Shown here one piece after another: positions 41,890-53,572 of a stretch of DNA of 64,000 nucleotides. The notes under the pieces were generated by a model. It was not told the DNA's origin and did not search any database. It worked only from the letters and a program-made list of their open reading frames with translations. Position 1 is the first letter of the stretch. Each line of letters starts with the position of its first letter. The stretch comes from Prostheceraeus crozeri (lineage: Eukaryota > Platyhelminthes > Polycladida > Euryleptidae), in NCBI GenBank assembly GCA_907163375.1, contig CAJQUW010006861.1:21117-85116 (forward strand), in the 5' to 3' direction. The position numbers and the translations under genes are program-made.

Positions 41890-44800
41890 CAATAAAGTCT
41901 ACCGTGCATACCCAATAAAGTCTATAGGCCTATTAACACTTGCTACGTAGCTACTATATAAAAAACAAATGTAAGCTTAGATCGTTTGAATTCGAAGCTT
42001 ATATGAAAACACTAATTGAAGATAGCATGTTAACACTTTCCAATTTTGAAATTCTTTAATAAATTTGCATTTCACGTTTCATCGACAAAACTGAATGTTA
42101 GAATCTCTACAAGAACCATTATTTTATTGCACTGCTATAAGCTAAGTAAGGGTTAAATTTCCATGATTGTCGTTCAGTTTTGAAAACATTCGATTGTCGA
42201 AAACAATATTCCATTTACATCAGCATTTCTGTGCGGCAGTAATAACAAGATTATATGACCAATGACCATGTATGCTGAATAATCAAAATTAGGAATAACA
42301 ATGAGCTAAACAACACAATGCACGAGTTGTGCGCGTGCACAGCAAATTAATCGTATTTCAACATCAATGTTGTAAGTTGCCGACTTCAGTCTAATACACT
42401 ACATCTTGCGCAGCAGAAGGCATTATGACGAATCGTATGATTGTGTTATTAATCACGAAACAAAACCAAAGCAGATATCATAGAAATCGAACAACATGAA
42501 TTTTAGTGGCAAATATGGATCACCTTCATTATAACCTACAATATATCTATTTGGATTAGGTCACATAGGCTTATTGTGACGAATATCCTAAAAAGCAAAA
42601 AAAGTGCAAAACAGCTGCTCATTGAAAAGCGCTCGGCAGATTTTTTCAAATTTGCATTTTTGTATTCCTAGGACATGTGAAGCAATCACCATTTGGTTTC
42701 TAGAGTGGGCTCAAGGAAAGCGTATTATAAGAACTAAGTAAAAAATCTAGAAAGAAAAGGGCTCGACAGATTTTTCTCGGTTTTGCTTTTTCATACTTCA
42801 TGGGATATGTTGAGCAATCTCCATTCTAGAGTAGGCACATAATTTCAAGGAAAATGCATTATAACAAGGATGCAAAAAAGCTGCAGAATGAAAAAGGGCT
42901 CTACAGATTCTTTCCAAATTTGCTTTTTAACACTTCCTAGGACACGTGAAACAATCTCAATTTGGTTTCTACAGTGGCCAGGAAACTTGAGGTATAACCC
43001 TTAGAAAACGCACCGTGATTGATTAATACTTCATTCATTTTAGTTTAGCTTTCGCTGTCTGGCTCGTTTTAGTACCAACCAGGGTTCCCACTTAGTCTGT
43101 ACGGACAGACTTGTCTGTAAATGGTCAGTATTTTTCACTGAGGTCTTTATTTCTTTAATCAACATTTGCTTTCTGTTAGTAAGAAAATGCAGCAAATATA
43201 ATGTAGGCTTGTTAGCAATAATTTTCTGAGTTAAGGAACCAATTTACTTATTGTGTTTATCTGACGCCCAAATCTCATCGCACAAGATGTTTCACGACAA
43301 CAAACCGGAAGTCTTTCCTTTGATCAAAATTAAGTTAGTCTTAGATTAAGATGCCTAAGATCAAGTCTTACATGTCCCCTTTTAGACTCCTATTTTACAG
43401 TTTAACAAGTAGATGACCAAAGAATGGAATGAAAAATATCTTCATAGTGTACTCCGGATAAGCGGGTACCGTACGTAACATTATGTGTAAAACTTGACTC
43501 TCCAGTTATGCAGGAAAAAGTATTGCATCGATTTCATGTGAGTTCATTCTTAGATGCATGAATAATTTTGACATCTGCCCATCGTGTCTGTCGTCCATGC
43601 TGCAAAAGATTGTCGATATTTACAATTTGTTTGTACCTCCACGCCATTCCCCCTCCATGCCTTAAGAAATGCGCACAGTATAGCAAGCAGGGACTACAAT
43701 TTTCCGCAAATTCCATGAATCAGCCAAATTTTTTGTTGAGTCTGGCAATTCGTCCAAAAGTTCGATATAAATAAAGTGCGTTGGGGTAGGAGTATCAAGA
43801 TTTTCAGATTTTTTCTAATTGGCAAGGAAATAGAGATTTCTTAATTTCTTGCAATTTCTTGCTACTTTTAGTTTTCCAAACACTTGGAGCTTTTGACTGA
43901 AACAAAATTCCATATTCTAGCACATGAAGTTTTGTGATCATCTGTTTGATAATGGACCACTGATAGATTGTGGCATTAAATTTACTTCCATCATGTCATA
44001 TTGTACTTGAAATTCATGGGATGTTTGGAAAATGATATTCATTTTTTACTCTCGCAATCGAAAATAGTCAGTATTTTTCCTCGAACAAAAAGTTGGCGAT
44101 GAAGCATTTTGATCACAGTAGTTGGTCTAAGTGGAGGGCATTGAGCATGGCGATGTTAATGTGCTAACTGTGATATTCTAGTGCCTTGTCATGCTACATA
44201 ATGATGGAGAGGGAGTATTAATGAGACAGAAAATTTTAACACATTTCGAGGCCGAGGGACATAGTTAGGGATTAAGAATTGAGGTTCAACACACTAATAT
44301 AAACCATGGAGCACAACTACAGTACAATGGAGCCTTATACTTTCCGTAAATCCGCTTGGGGTGAATTGTAGTCCCTGAAAGCAAGTCACATATTAAAATG
44401 TGAAAGAGATAGATTCCTCAAATAAGCACTAGCCTTCCCTCCAATCAACCAGTGAATGCAGCTTACCCGTGAAATGTTCGTTTAATTTCGGGTCTACACA
44501 TTGGGCCATGTGAAATTATGCATTTACAGATGCGATTATACATTGATAGCGTAAAGATTACGTTTTCATATCAAGGTAGTTTCAAGAATGTGATGCTATT
44601 AAAAAGATAGCGGAAGAAATATCCGCTTCGAGTTCACCCCACTTTTGCTGAGCGCACTATAAACTTTTTCTAAAATGTTCAATCCATTGATTCCAACACC
44701 TAAATCACTGTATCATCGCGATAGGCCTACTGTGTGTAGCGATGCAGTTCAACGCAGACGAAGCTATTACTGAACTTTTATCATTTCGCGTGCTGCATAG

Positions 44801-45822
44801 TAGCTCGGCTTCGTCGGTAAATGTCCTGGTTTCTTCAGAAAGCTTGATGTTACTCGACACTCATTCTCTAGAAAGAGAATATATTGTTTTGCTAGGACAA
44901 GTTATTACACATTCTTATGAAATTTGTGAAGGAAAATCAACTCATATATGTAGTTCAATAGTTCTTATTCAAACTTCTTCAATATTTTTTCTCATTTCCC
45001 CAAAAGTACACAAGCAATGAAGGTAAACAATCGGCAGTCACTATGAGAGAACAAAGACATGCCTTCGCAAATTGTCTTGTTTTGAACTTTCGTTCACTTT
45101 GCATGGTGTTTGTTTACTTATGCGGAAATGAGAAAAAATATTGAAGAAGTTTGAAAAAGAACTATTGAACTTATATGAATATAACTTACATATTCGCACT
45201 CTTCGCATCGCAAGGATTCTGAAGATACCAAACATGAACATTTTTGATGAAAAAGTGAGAACATAACATTTTCAACCAAAAAGGCCATGATTTTGTGATA
45301 ACTTCATGATATCACTATTTTTTCCTGGTTCACCGATTTTGATGAACAGCATGTCAAAAGAGAGGTCAGAAGATGCTCTTTCTCCCCGTGCCTGAATAAT
45401 TATCACACTCACATGTTTTCTTTTTGAAAAATTTGTGATTTGTAAATTCAGTGATTTTCATATTTTTAGCACTGCTCAGCAAATACAATAACGGATGCAA
45501 GTCTATCATGGCTAATTTTAAAGCTGAGAATGCAAGCTCTCGAATGATGTATGGTACGTTGATGTGCAACACGATTGGAGGGTATGAGGATCGATTGAAA
45601 TCAATGAAGTTTAGGTGGTCCGTTTTCTATTATCAGCTCTGGTTGCCCACGGATCGAGAGAACTTTTTTTAGCATGCTCTTCTATATTTCTCATTCAGTA
45701 ATTGTGATATTCCTTTTCTTTTTCAGATCCTGATGGCTTTGCTGGTGTTGACATTGATTTTTCGCAGAGCAAAGCATGAATTAAACCAAATAATAAAAGC
45801 TGAAAATTCTTCCATTGTGTGA
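35924..45822 (+). CDS. TMEM64: TMEM64-like membrane protein (VTT/SNARE-associated family), three coding exons
   Basis: Exons 35924-36379, 38635-38799 and 45727-45822 (ATG to TGA), all joined at phase 0 with GT-AG introns (donors GTGAGT and GTGAGA; acceptors TTTTTCAG), give about 238 residues. Four or more hydrophobic segments. Family blocks: SFPIAVGYIPLNWTCGYLFG and MRMAPIPFGIQNLIFS in exon 1, GLLPNQILNTFLGASFR in exon 2, and the final helix with FRRAKHELNQIIKAE in exon 3. These match TMEM64, an ER membrane protein of the VTT/DedA group. AATAAA lies at 45918-45923. The amino terminus is shorter than the vertebrate form. Introns of 2.3 and 6.9 kb are filled with transposon debris. Confidence 0.88.
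37334..37800 (+). pseudogene. Reverse transcriptase fragment in TMEM64 intron 1 (DIRS/Ngaro-like)
   Basis: Reads GCIQGDHCSMDSYALGVTPL then LWHADGSCFSDELDQV and WWKLLCQRNPTYGYL. This resembles the Q-GDP-x-MxxYAL ... WYADDA ... WW-L...GPxFGY blocks of a tyrosine-recombinase/DIRS-type or related reverse transcriptase common in invertebrates. The catalytic ADD is ADG here, and the frame shifts after position 37615. Dead fragment. Confidence 0.55.
39430..39930 (-). pseudogene. Penelope-like element 3' part with GIY-YIG endonuclease
   Basis: The minus strand gives a linker (PFISDKCNKEINEIIKK and LINECGIRTGTRFNKYDTY at 39800-39920). After a shift comes YKYTCRICGEFYIGKTVHKF with RHLEHMRAINDHSSTS, the GIY-YIG nuclease of Penelope-like retroelements (here YKYTC...FYIGKT). 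The RT is missing. A second, plus-strand copy lies at 39981-41345. Confidence 0.75.
39981..41345 (+). pseudogene. Second Penelope GIY-YIG copy, split by a DNA element
   Basis: The plus-strand sequence TACACCTGTCACATTTGTGGTGAATTTTATATTG up to 40057 matches the minus-strand copy. It resumes at 41152 (ATATTGGTAAGACGG) with IGKTVHKFIIRHLEHM to about 41345. The two copies face away from each other across a short gap and are very similar, so they are recent relatives or an inverted duplication. Confidence 0.7.
40058..41151. mobile_element. ~1.1-kb non-autonomous DNA element with CAG(GGT)GTCCGCG ends
   Basis: Begins CAGTGTCCGCGC and ends GCGCGGACACCCTG. Inside both ends are tandem words CCTGGAAAAC / ACACCTGGAAA. 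Flanked by ATATTG on both sides (ATATTGCA / ATATTGGT), so a 6-8 bp duplication. No coding. The terminus and duplication length suggest a hAT-type MITE (inference). Confidence 0.65.
41475..43015. mobile_element. Fold-back element with long inverted ends built of ~150-bp units
   Basis: 41475-41720 is the inverse of 42595-43015. Both arms are built of a ~150-bp unit (GGGCTCTACAGATT...AATTTGC...ACACTTCCTAGGACACGTGAAACAATC...) repeated about two times on the left and three on the right. No coding between the arms. It looks like a Foldback- or Helentron-like non-autonomous element. Confidence 0.55.
41830..41886. repeat. (TA)n microsatellite
   Basis: About 28 TA units, interrupted only at its start by ACG. 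Lies between the arms of the fold-back element. Confidence 0.95.
43016..45726. other. Rest of TMEM64 intron 2
   Basis: AT-rich. Scattered short frames without motifs. No gene recognised. Confidence 0.5.
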
Positions 45823-45917
45823 ACTGTTTTAGTCCGAAACCATATCAATTTCGCCCAAAAAGTTTTGTATGGAAATTTGTTTCTGAAGACAGTTTACTTA
45901 TTTTGTAAAAATTTCTT

Positions 45918-45923
45918 AATAAA
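45918..45923 (+). terminator. Polyadenylation signal of the TMEM64-like gene
   Basis: AATAAA 95 bp after the stop codon, followed by a T-rich stretch. Confidence 0.6.
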
Positions 45924-45929
45924 TTTGTT

Positions 45930-46950
45930 TTTTATCACTCGTGTCTCTCTCAAATCGTAAGTCATTTTCATATGCGACGCATGTGATATGTGGTTCACAA
46001 AATCTTTCTCATGGATCGAGTATTATCAATAGATTTTTTATTAGACGTGAGAATACTTTGGCCTCATGCAAATGAGCAATCTGCTGTGAGCTATTCGTGC
46101 ACTTTGAGAAGGATATTTGAACTAAATTTGCTTGCATCAGCGAGTTGTGCCAAAGCTACAAAGAATGAAGGCAGATTGATAATGGCAAGGTTTGAATTGT
46201 GAAAATAAAGGTCTGCCTTTGATATTGATCGAATGATGAAAAAGTGAAATGAACTTACATTACGTTTATTCACAATAGTCAGAAGTGACGAAAAGATAGT
46301 TGTAGCCGACAGATGGTGGCAAAAACAGGTTGGTTATTACTAGGTGGTAGAAAATACAGGGTGGTGCACATCGAACCACTAACCGTTTACAGCGATATTT
46401 TCAGCTTAAATTTATGCTGTTATTTTCACTGGATTTCCGAAAAATTGAATGAAAAAATTATCAGAAAATTGGAATTTTTGTTTTTATGTAGCCAAAAACT
46501 TGCGAACATTTTCATTAAACAGCGTTTTTCTCAAAAAAGAATAATTGTCGTTTTGCAATGAAATGTGCACGAACTAGAATGTAATTGCATCTATAGCCTA
46601 TATTGGGATAAACTAGGATAGCCCGAATTTTGGAGAAAGATGGCCTGGGCTAATGGCCATTATTTGTTCACAATTCAAAAAAATGATAGTACGTTATTAC
46701 ATTTGAGATTGAAGAAAGCGTGTGATGTGTAAAATCTTAAACGTAATAACTTAGTAAAACGTTGAATGCTTGACCACTGCGACTGATACATCTTTATTGT
46801 AATTGTAAATTACGACTTTTCTGACATCAAAACTTAAAAGCTATGCAGGTTTCTGATCAAAATTCGCAGTAATTAGCGACCCAAGCTAGAAATGAAAAAT
46901 TTAGATAATTTTGATATAGAAAACTCTGAGATGCACTAATTTGATTTTTC
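45930..46950. other. Non-genic stretch
   Basis: No supportable gene. Short frames only. Confidence 0.45.
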
Positions 46951-47099
46951 CATTGGCCTCACGTGGGATTGCCCGGTGGTAAAAATTGATCGGAAAATGC
47001 TCGGATTCTAAGCGTTTTCTCGATTCAGCATCGAGAAATCGTGCAATTTCCGATCAATTCATAATCGAAAAGTGAGCGATTTGTAGTCCATCGACCGAT

Positions 47100-47352
47100 A
47101 TCGAATTGTCGCCCTATTTCCGATGCTTCTCATATCGATATTTTGTCTATAAGTCGTTCATTTGCCGATATCGAATTGTCGCCCTATTTCCGATGCTTCT
47201 CATATCGATATTATGTCTATAAGTCGTTCATTTGCCGATATCGAATTGTCGCCCTATTTCCGATGCTTCTCATATCGATATTATGTCTATAAGTCGTTCA
47301 TTTGCCGATATCGAATTGTCGCCCTATTTCCGATGCTTCTCATATCGATATC
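47100..47352 (+). repeat. 70-bp tandem repeat, about 3.6 copies
   Basis: Near-identical units of 70 bp (TCGAATTGTCGCCCTATTTCCGATGCTTCTCATATCGATATT...GTTCATTTGCCGATA) starting at about 47101, 47171, 47241 and 47311. Only one or two base differences, so recent expansion. Open frames through it are a by-product because 70 is not a multiple of three. Confidence 0.95.
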
Positions 47353-47639
47353 AAGTCTCAGTGAAAAACGTACGTAACAGTGAGGTCCCATCATGCTCAT
47401 GGATATTGCGTGGGCGATCGTCATCCCACCATCAGACCATGTGGGCGTTTGATGGGATCTGACATGGAATTCCCATATCATTTGCTCATCATTTTATCAT
47501 CTCATCCCCCTTAAATTCATAAATGTCTAGTAATGTCTCGATATCTAGTAATGCGATTGGTCTCTTTCCAAACTCAAAATTCATAGATTTAATTTGTATG
47601 ACGGAAAATTCACTCATTCTCTCATCAATTATTCTCCTC

Positions 47640-47850
47640 TTCCTATTCCCAGTCTTCATAAATCCCAACTCAGACATCCCAACTCCTTCTGCTGCTATCC
47701 CAATTTCTTTAATCTCTATCCTCCAGTTCCACGATCCTATCCTCTCGATCCCCTTTTCTCTTTTTTTTCACTCCGTGTCTTTTTTATTTTCCACTTAATC
47801 TTCTTCATATCCCTCTCATTTTTCTCCTTTTCCCCTTGTTCGACCTAATC
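47640..47850 (+). repeat. Pyrimidine-rich tract
   Basis: Long T/C-biased run (TCTCCTCTTCCTATTCCC...TTTTTCTCCTTTTCCCCTTG). Low complexity, no gene. Confidence 0.6.
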
Positions 47851-47859
47851 TCTCTTATA

Positions 47860-48854
47860 TTCTCATCTATGCATTTGGATACATTCGATGCGATGTAAAA
47901 AAATGTAGTCTCAAAAAAAGCGACATTATGTTTTTGCATTGCAAACTGTCACTTAAATCTCACAAGAAAGAAATTCGCATTTTACAATTAAGTCTTCAAA
48001 TGAAATAAATTATCTTATTGTGTGCTTGCGTGTTTTTCTATCAACTCTGCAGCTTTCCCTTTCCGAATGATTTCATTACCTTGGATGGTTACCTAAGTAA
48101 CCAATTATAAAAGATATTCATTTTGCTTTCAGTAGTATACTTCGTATCTGAAATCTGTGCAAGTGATGTGATTTTGAAAGCTTTTACACAGACAGGTTCC
48201 GTTGCGCAATCTCCCCGCCCTTCTCGCTTTAGCAGACTAATGCTTCGGCAGCATTTGTCTTTGTCCGCGTTCGCCTGCCGACAGCTACAGATGGATCGAT
48301 GACGCTGACTCTCACTTGCAGTCACACAAGCGAGCAACGCACATAATGATATGACGTCAAATATAGCAGTGATCCGGCACTCTGTTGTGGACTTTACGCA
48401 CGCCACTGCTATCCTTCATGTCTTCAGAGACCAGCGTGTCTCAGTATTGCCTATTTTATCGTGCACAATATCAAATTTAGTGACACATGGATTAAATTGT
48501 GCAACATTCGACATGGTGAAGAATTCCTTGAACGAAAGCAGCCTTTCATCCGATAGCTTTAAGGAGATTGATACATCTATCAAGTGAAAATCGGGAGAAA
48601 TCACCAGAGCAGAACAATCTGTATTATCTCCATAGTCAATGTCGTTTGGTTTCTCAACTTAGTGTTTCGAGTTCAATGCTTCTCATGTTCATGTGTCGAT
48701 TGCTTTCGTCGCAACATGTAAGTATCAGCATGCTAATTCATATTTTAATATGTGATTAAATGAAGTAAGAACTTTATGCATACGAGTATCGTCAAAAGAA
48801 TTCATTCAGATGTTTACAACCGAAAACCCCTAGAATCATAGCTGTCATTTTCGT
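47860..48854. other. Non-genic stretch
   Basis: Overlapping frames on both strands (48089-48587) have no motif and no splice context, so they are not called. Confidence 0.4.
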
Positions 48855-49100
48855 AAAAGTCAAGTTGATGATTTACATCAGCTCAACATATTTCAGTAAC
48901 TCAGCGCAAGGAGCAAAGGATTTCAAGAATATTCGTAAAAGTAATTCAAAATGTACAAAGAAATCAGAAACCACGCATATAAAATAACACTATTATTTTG
49001 GATCACTTCCATAAACATTCTTGTAATCCTTTGCTCCTGAAGATAGCGCTGAGCTATTGAAATATATCGAGCTGATGTAAAATAGATCAACTTGACTTTT
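48855..49100. mobile_element. MITE-like hairpin element
   Basis: 246 bp with arms of about 100 bp. AAAAGTCAAGTTGAT...TTTACATCAGCTC...AGCTCAGCGC...GGAGCAAAGGATT on the left is matched by the inverse on the right, with small indels. No coding. No clear target duplication seen. Confidence 0.7.
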
Positions 49101-49109
49101 CCCAAAACA

Positions 49110-49670
49110 ACACTAAAGCAGTCAATGCACCTAGAATGATTAATTGAGGTGCAATGTGAATTTCTTTCTTTGTTCAGTTGTCATCAAGATAAGAATTATG
49201 GTCTAATGTATTTCTAATTTGAAATGCTGTGATGCAGTAGCTTAATTGAATGCATTGTCGATCTAAATCACATATTAAGGAGAATTTTTGAAAAAGCCCA
49301 GACTCTTTCCATGTATTCCATCGGCCTATAAAATTCTGAAAGTTAAACCTATCATGCTTTACTATATCGTGATATTACAGATGTTATTCCCTAGCACATA
49401 TGTTCTGTGATTTTCTTGATGATTTAACTGAAACTAATTTCACCAATTATAATGGATTGACACTTTTTATTTTGCAAATATCAATAATAGTTTTTATGCA
49501 CTCTTACCTAATTGTTATATAGGCCTACAATGTACATGCACTTTCATTTATTCACAATTAATGCTAAAACATGAAAATAAATATCTTTTATTCCTCATTC
49601 AATTGCGAGTACATACCACCGGCTGTTGCCATTTTAGATTGATCAATTTGTGCGGAGTATCTCTGAAGCT
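49110..49670. other. Non-genic stretch
   Basis: AT-rich. No gene seen. Confidence 0.4.
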
Positions 49671-49681
49671 TGTGCCTGAAT

Positions 49682-49738
49682 ATGCTTGAACATCGAGTTT
49701 GGCAGGCGGTTGTTTCTGTACTAGGAAAACCAGACAAA
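49682..49738 (+). CDS. Possible first coding exon of an unidentified gene
   Basis: ATG followed by 18 codons (MLEHRVWQAVVSVLGKPDK) and then a strong donor GTAAGT at 49739. The codons look protein-like, but no downstream exon can be joined to it with confidence and no family is recognised. Confidence 0.3.
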
Positions 49739-49744
49739 GTAAGT

Positions 49745-51040
49745 AAAACTTTCAGCTAGAATGTGTGAATTATTCTTAACTAAAACATCATGTATCAAAT
49801 CAAATTTTTTCCACTCTTTTTACTGGATTTTTCATTAATTAATTTTACATTTTTTCCAAGGATATGTAGGCTATACATAAATTGACTTCAGGCATGCGAA
49901 GGATGTGATTGCATCGGTAGTAGGCTTACTCAAACCAATTTTTAAATAAAAATACTGTACAATAGAAAAATAATTTGATAATTAGATAGCCTAATTTCCT
50001 TTCTCTTCAATTGTAATTACGAAGTATTTTTTAATATTTCAGCTATTGAAATGAAAACTAAAGATGTATGCCTTCATTTATTTGCGAAATGGAAATTGCA
50101 GCAGTTAGATAACATTTTATATTATTAAATAATGTGATAAACATTTTAATTTGCCCTAGGGTTCAGACTTAAATAATAGGCCTTAATAATAGGGCTTTTT
50201 GATGACTTCATCATTTATCCAAACATAAAAAATGTGTATTTTATGTTTCAACACCATTAAAACACATAATTCACATGATGAGAGATTTTCAAGGATATCT
50301 TGAAGAAAAGTTATTCGTAGCTAGAAAATCCTAATTTTTCTAAAAAAAAATACCTCTGACTTTCACAAGAATAAAGAACACGAAACTTTTGACTCAGCGT
50401 TGACTGTGATGTTACTACTCCCCAAGATAAGGTTGTTTTGATTAGCCATGTGCATATTTTATGACATTCTACATTGCATTTTTACATGTACAGTGTATAC
50501 GATACATGTCTATTCTCGTTACCAATATTAGGTTTAAGCAATCTTGATTTTTTTGTAAATGTTGCTTTGTCAGTCTCGTTAAAGAATCTCGACAGGTTAC
50601 GTCAAAAATCTCGCATTATTTTAATTCCTATAAAAGCCAGAGGCTATTTCAAAAATAACAAAAGTGCAAATGAAATATTATTTGAAACTCTCGATTCTGT
50701 GATGGCCTATGTGATCAGTGATAAATGTAGGCCTATTATTTATGTTATAAATATAATTATTCAGTCATATTCATAAATTGCATTCATATCAGGTGTTTCA
50801 ATTTTAATCATATACTGTAATTCTTGAAAAACTAAACATTGCTTTCGTACATTCCTATTCAACATTCAATTAATTGCAGGGAGGTAAAGTGCAGTTAATA
50901 TTCTGAGATATCAAAAAATGCATCTATCGATATAATATTTCAAATTTACTAACAGAAGTATCAGGTAATATTCTTTTTGTTGATTGTTAATTATAATAAA
51001 GTCTGAAAATTCAATGCAAAGTAAAAACACAGTACATTAC
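49745..51040. other. AT-rich non-genic stretch
   Basis: A 100-codon frame at 50474 is compositionally AT-driven with no motif. Not called. Confidence 0.4.
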
Positions 51041-51054
51041 CCTAGTAACACGCT

Positions 51055-51200
51055 TCTGACGGCCCCACGCTGGCTCAGGAAAGGGTCATATGGGCTGTCG
51101 TGGGCACCACTTTTTTGAGGATTGGCAAGGTGAGGGTACCACTTGAGGTGACCCATGCCCAATAAAACCCTCACCGTACCGGCGACTGACGGCATCTCTA
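51055..51200. repeat. GC-rich patch with internal inverted repeat
   Basis: Stands out from the AT-rich surroundings. GGTGAGGGTACC pairs with ACCCTCACCGTACC about 35 bp later. Probably an old transposon or SINE piece, unclassified. Confidence 0.35.
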
Positions 51201-53520
51201 AATATTTGCCCCATAAGCCACAATTTCGCCAGTAGCGCGCCGATGCTTATAAATTTAGCCAGCCGTTTATGCAGAAATTTCCATAACGATGAAAGTTATG
51301 ACATGTAGTAAGCCATAATTGTCATCATATGAATGATGCTATAAGTGGCGATTGCACAGCATGTATGGTAATGCAGGATTTGAATATCGATCAGTGTCCC
51401 CAATCAATCAGCAACATTATCATGGAACAGATATTTTATTCTTCTATATTCCTGTATTTTGTGAGTACTAACGGAATACACTTGTTTCACCCTTACATCA
51501 TACAGAGTGAGGCTACTTGTTGACGCTGAAATCTCCCTTCATTTTCTGTTTATGAAGACATTTTTGAAGCACAACGGTACTCTATTAACTTACGGCATAT
51601 TTAGAAGCTTTGGGTATATTTTGTTTAAGTGCTCATATTTCAAATAGATATATTTCGGTTCTGCAAGCCTGTGGATTCTTGGAAAACGTTTGTCAGACTT
51701 ACTTCCTAATCCGCTATTATACATCATTACCGACTGACTGGTGCGGAGGCAAGTATTGATTGAGCTTTGTGCTGCTGCTAGTAAGAATAATACAACAAGT
51801 ACATGTAATGGTTATTGTACAGTAAGCTAGGTCGAGTACGCTGGGCGTTGTCTTCCAAACTTGTGGTAGTTTATTGTCTTGAAAGAGAATTTCATTGACA
51901 AACTCATAACGTCACTTTGTGTAGAAATTGCGTAATGAAGCTTGTCAGATGGTCGACCTGTTTGATACAGACGAGAAAGTTATTAGTTAGGCTAAGAGAA
52001 ACCTGGGCATGACGCTCCATTCTGAAATATGACATTGCGCAACGTGAAAAGGGAAATCTGGATTTTCATAATATTTATGCAGCTTTTCATCCAACGCTAT
52101 CACGTGATGAAATTTTACTTGGTGAAAGTAACTAATTGAATGAGTAAACGAGACTCCAGTTGTCGCCATAGCGAAGACGGCCTGCTCTGATCAACAGCAC
52201 GTGAAGCCGGTAAGCAAGTCATTGTCTCGTGTCAGAAATATACAGTACTGGGGTGTATTTTGTGTCTAAAAAATACTTCGGCAAGAAGTTGGCGGATACT
52301 ATTAAAGTCGCGGCAATTATTCATTGATAAAAGTGATTAGAAGCTCATATGATAAAAAGTAGACATTTACACCATTTCCATTTATATAAGTAATCACGCA
52401 GTACGTACGGGTTCTGATTCATCTGCATAGTCAGTCATCGTAATTGCAGCTTGATAAAATTGCAAGAAGTTTCTGTGGAAGTTCATCAACTCAAATATGT
52501 GATTAAGCGCTTTTGCAGTTATAGATGAACGTTCCTTCTATGAAAGGAACACCTTCATAAGTGCCCGTTTGTAATGAATACGAGAATTTTTGCGAGAATA
52601 TATGAATCATTTGTTTGCAATTCATGAAGATTTTCAATGTAAATCCATTCAATTTTATGAAATGCACCATCAGAATCTTTGTAAGTAAGAATTTGATAGT
52701 CATGCAATAGATTTCTCATTAACTTAAGCAAATGAGACGCATCAAAAATTCACTTCGGTTGGCCTATTAACGGTTGTCCTGCCCTAGAAAAAATTTTGCT
52801 TCACCTGCTCAGCAGGGTCTCCCGGACAATCATTACTCTAATGTATTATTGTCACTTTGATGCAAACTAATCGACTCAATTTAATAAAGTCATAACTTTC
52901 AAAGCACACCATTGCTTAGAAACATTTTGATAACTGAAAATGATCCATCACATATTCAAAGTGCAGTTTAAAACTCCCGTTTAGGTCTGCCATCTGCAAG
53001 TTATTAGAAGAATGATGTACAATTTAGCATATCCATATCAGCACTTCAATGGGAAAAATTGAGTTTGATGATGACAATTAAATCGCATTCTATGAATGCA
53101 GCAAAACTTTTGTACCGAAAGCATAATTACATGACAAATCCATAGATTCAAAATATGTTCATATGTTTGTATTAGCGTGTGCACCTCATCATGCTACCGT
53201 ATCTGTACTCTGCTTCTAGAATATGATCACAATATGCATTCCTTTTCTTTCGGAAACGTACTCACAATTCCTGATGGTGACATCTCCACTTAACATTTTC
53301 CACTGATCGGATCTTCTTTCTCACAGGCAGGTGTCAGAATGAGCACCTACATCATATGATGCAAGCATCTGCAGGTAGACCTAACACCAGGATGGAATCT
53401 TCATATTGCATCGTCTGTCTAAAAGCACACAATTCGGCCAGTTTTGTCGTCTAACTGTTGGCCATGTCATCTTCGAAATCAACTGCTTCAATATAGCGGG
53501 AATTCGTCACGCCGGCTGTC
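51201..53520. other. Non-genic stretch
   Basis: No supportable gene or repeat apart from short low-complexity runs. Confidence 0.4.
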
Positions 53521-53526
53521 TCATTT

Positions 53527-53572
53527 TGGCCTACTCCTCACAAGTGACGTGGCCTACTCCTCACAAGTGACG
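53527..53572 (+). repeat. 23-bp perfect tandem duplication
   Basis: TGGCCTACTCCTCACAAGTG plus ACG occurs twice in a row without a mismatch. Confidence 0.9.

Noticed and set aside
47162-47462. Repeated MPISNCRPISDASHIDIM-type peptide
   Set aside because: The 70-bp unit shifts frame at each copy, so the periodic peptide is a by-product of the satellite.
48089-48587. Overlapping opposite-strand frames of 78-105 codons
   Set aside because: No motifs, no splice signals, mutual antisense shadows.
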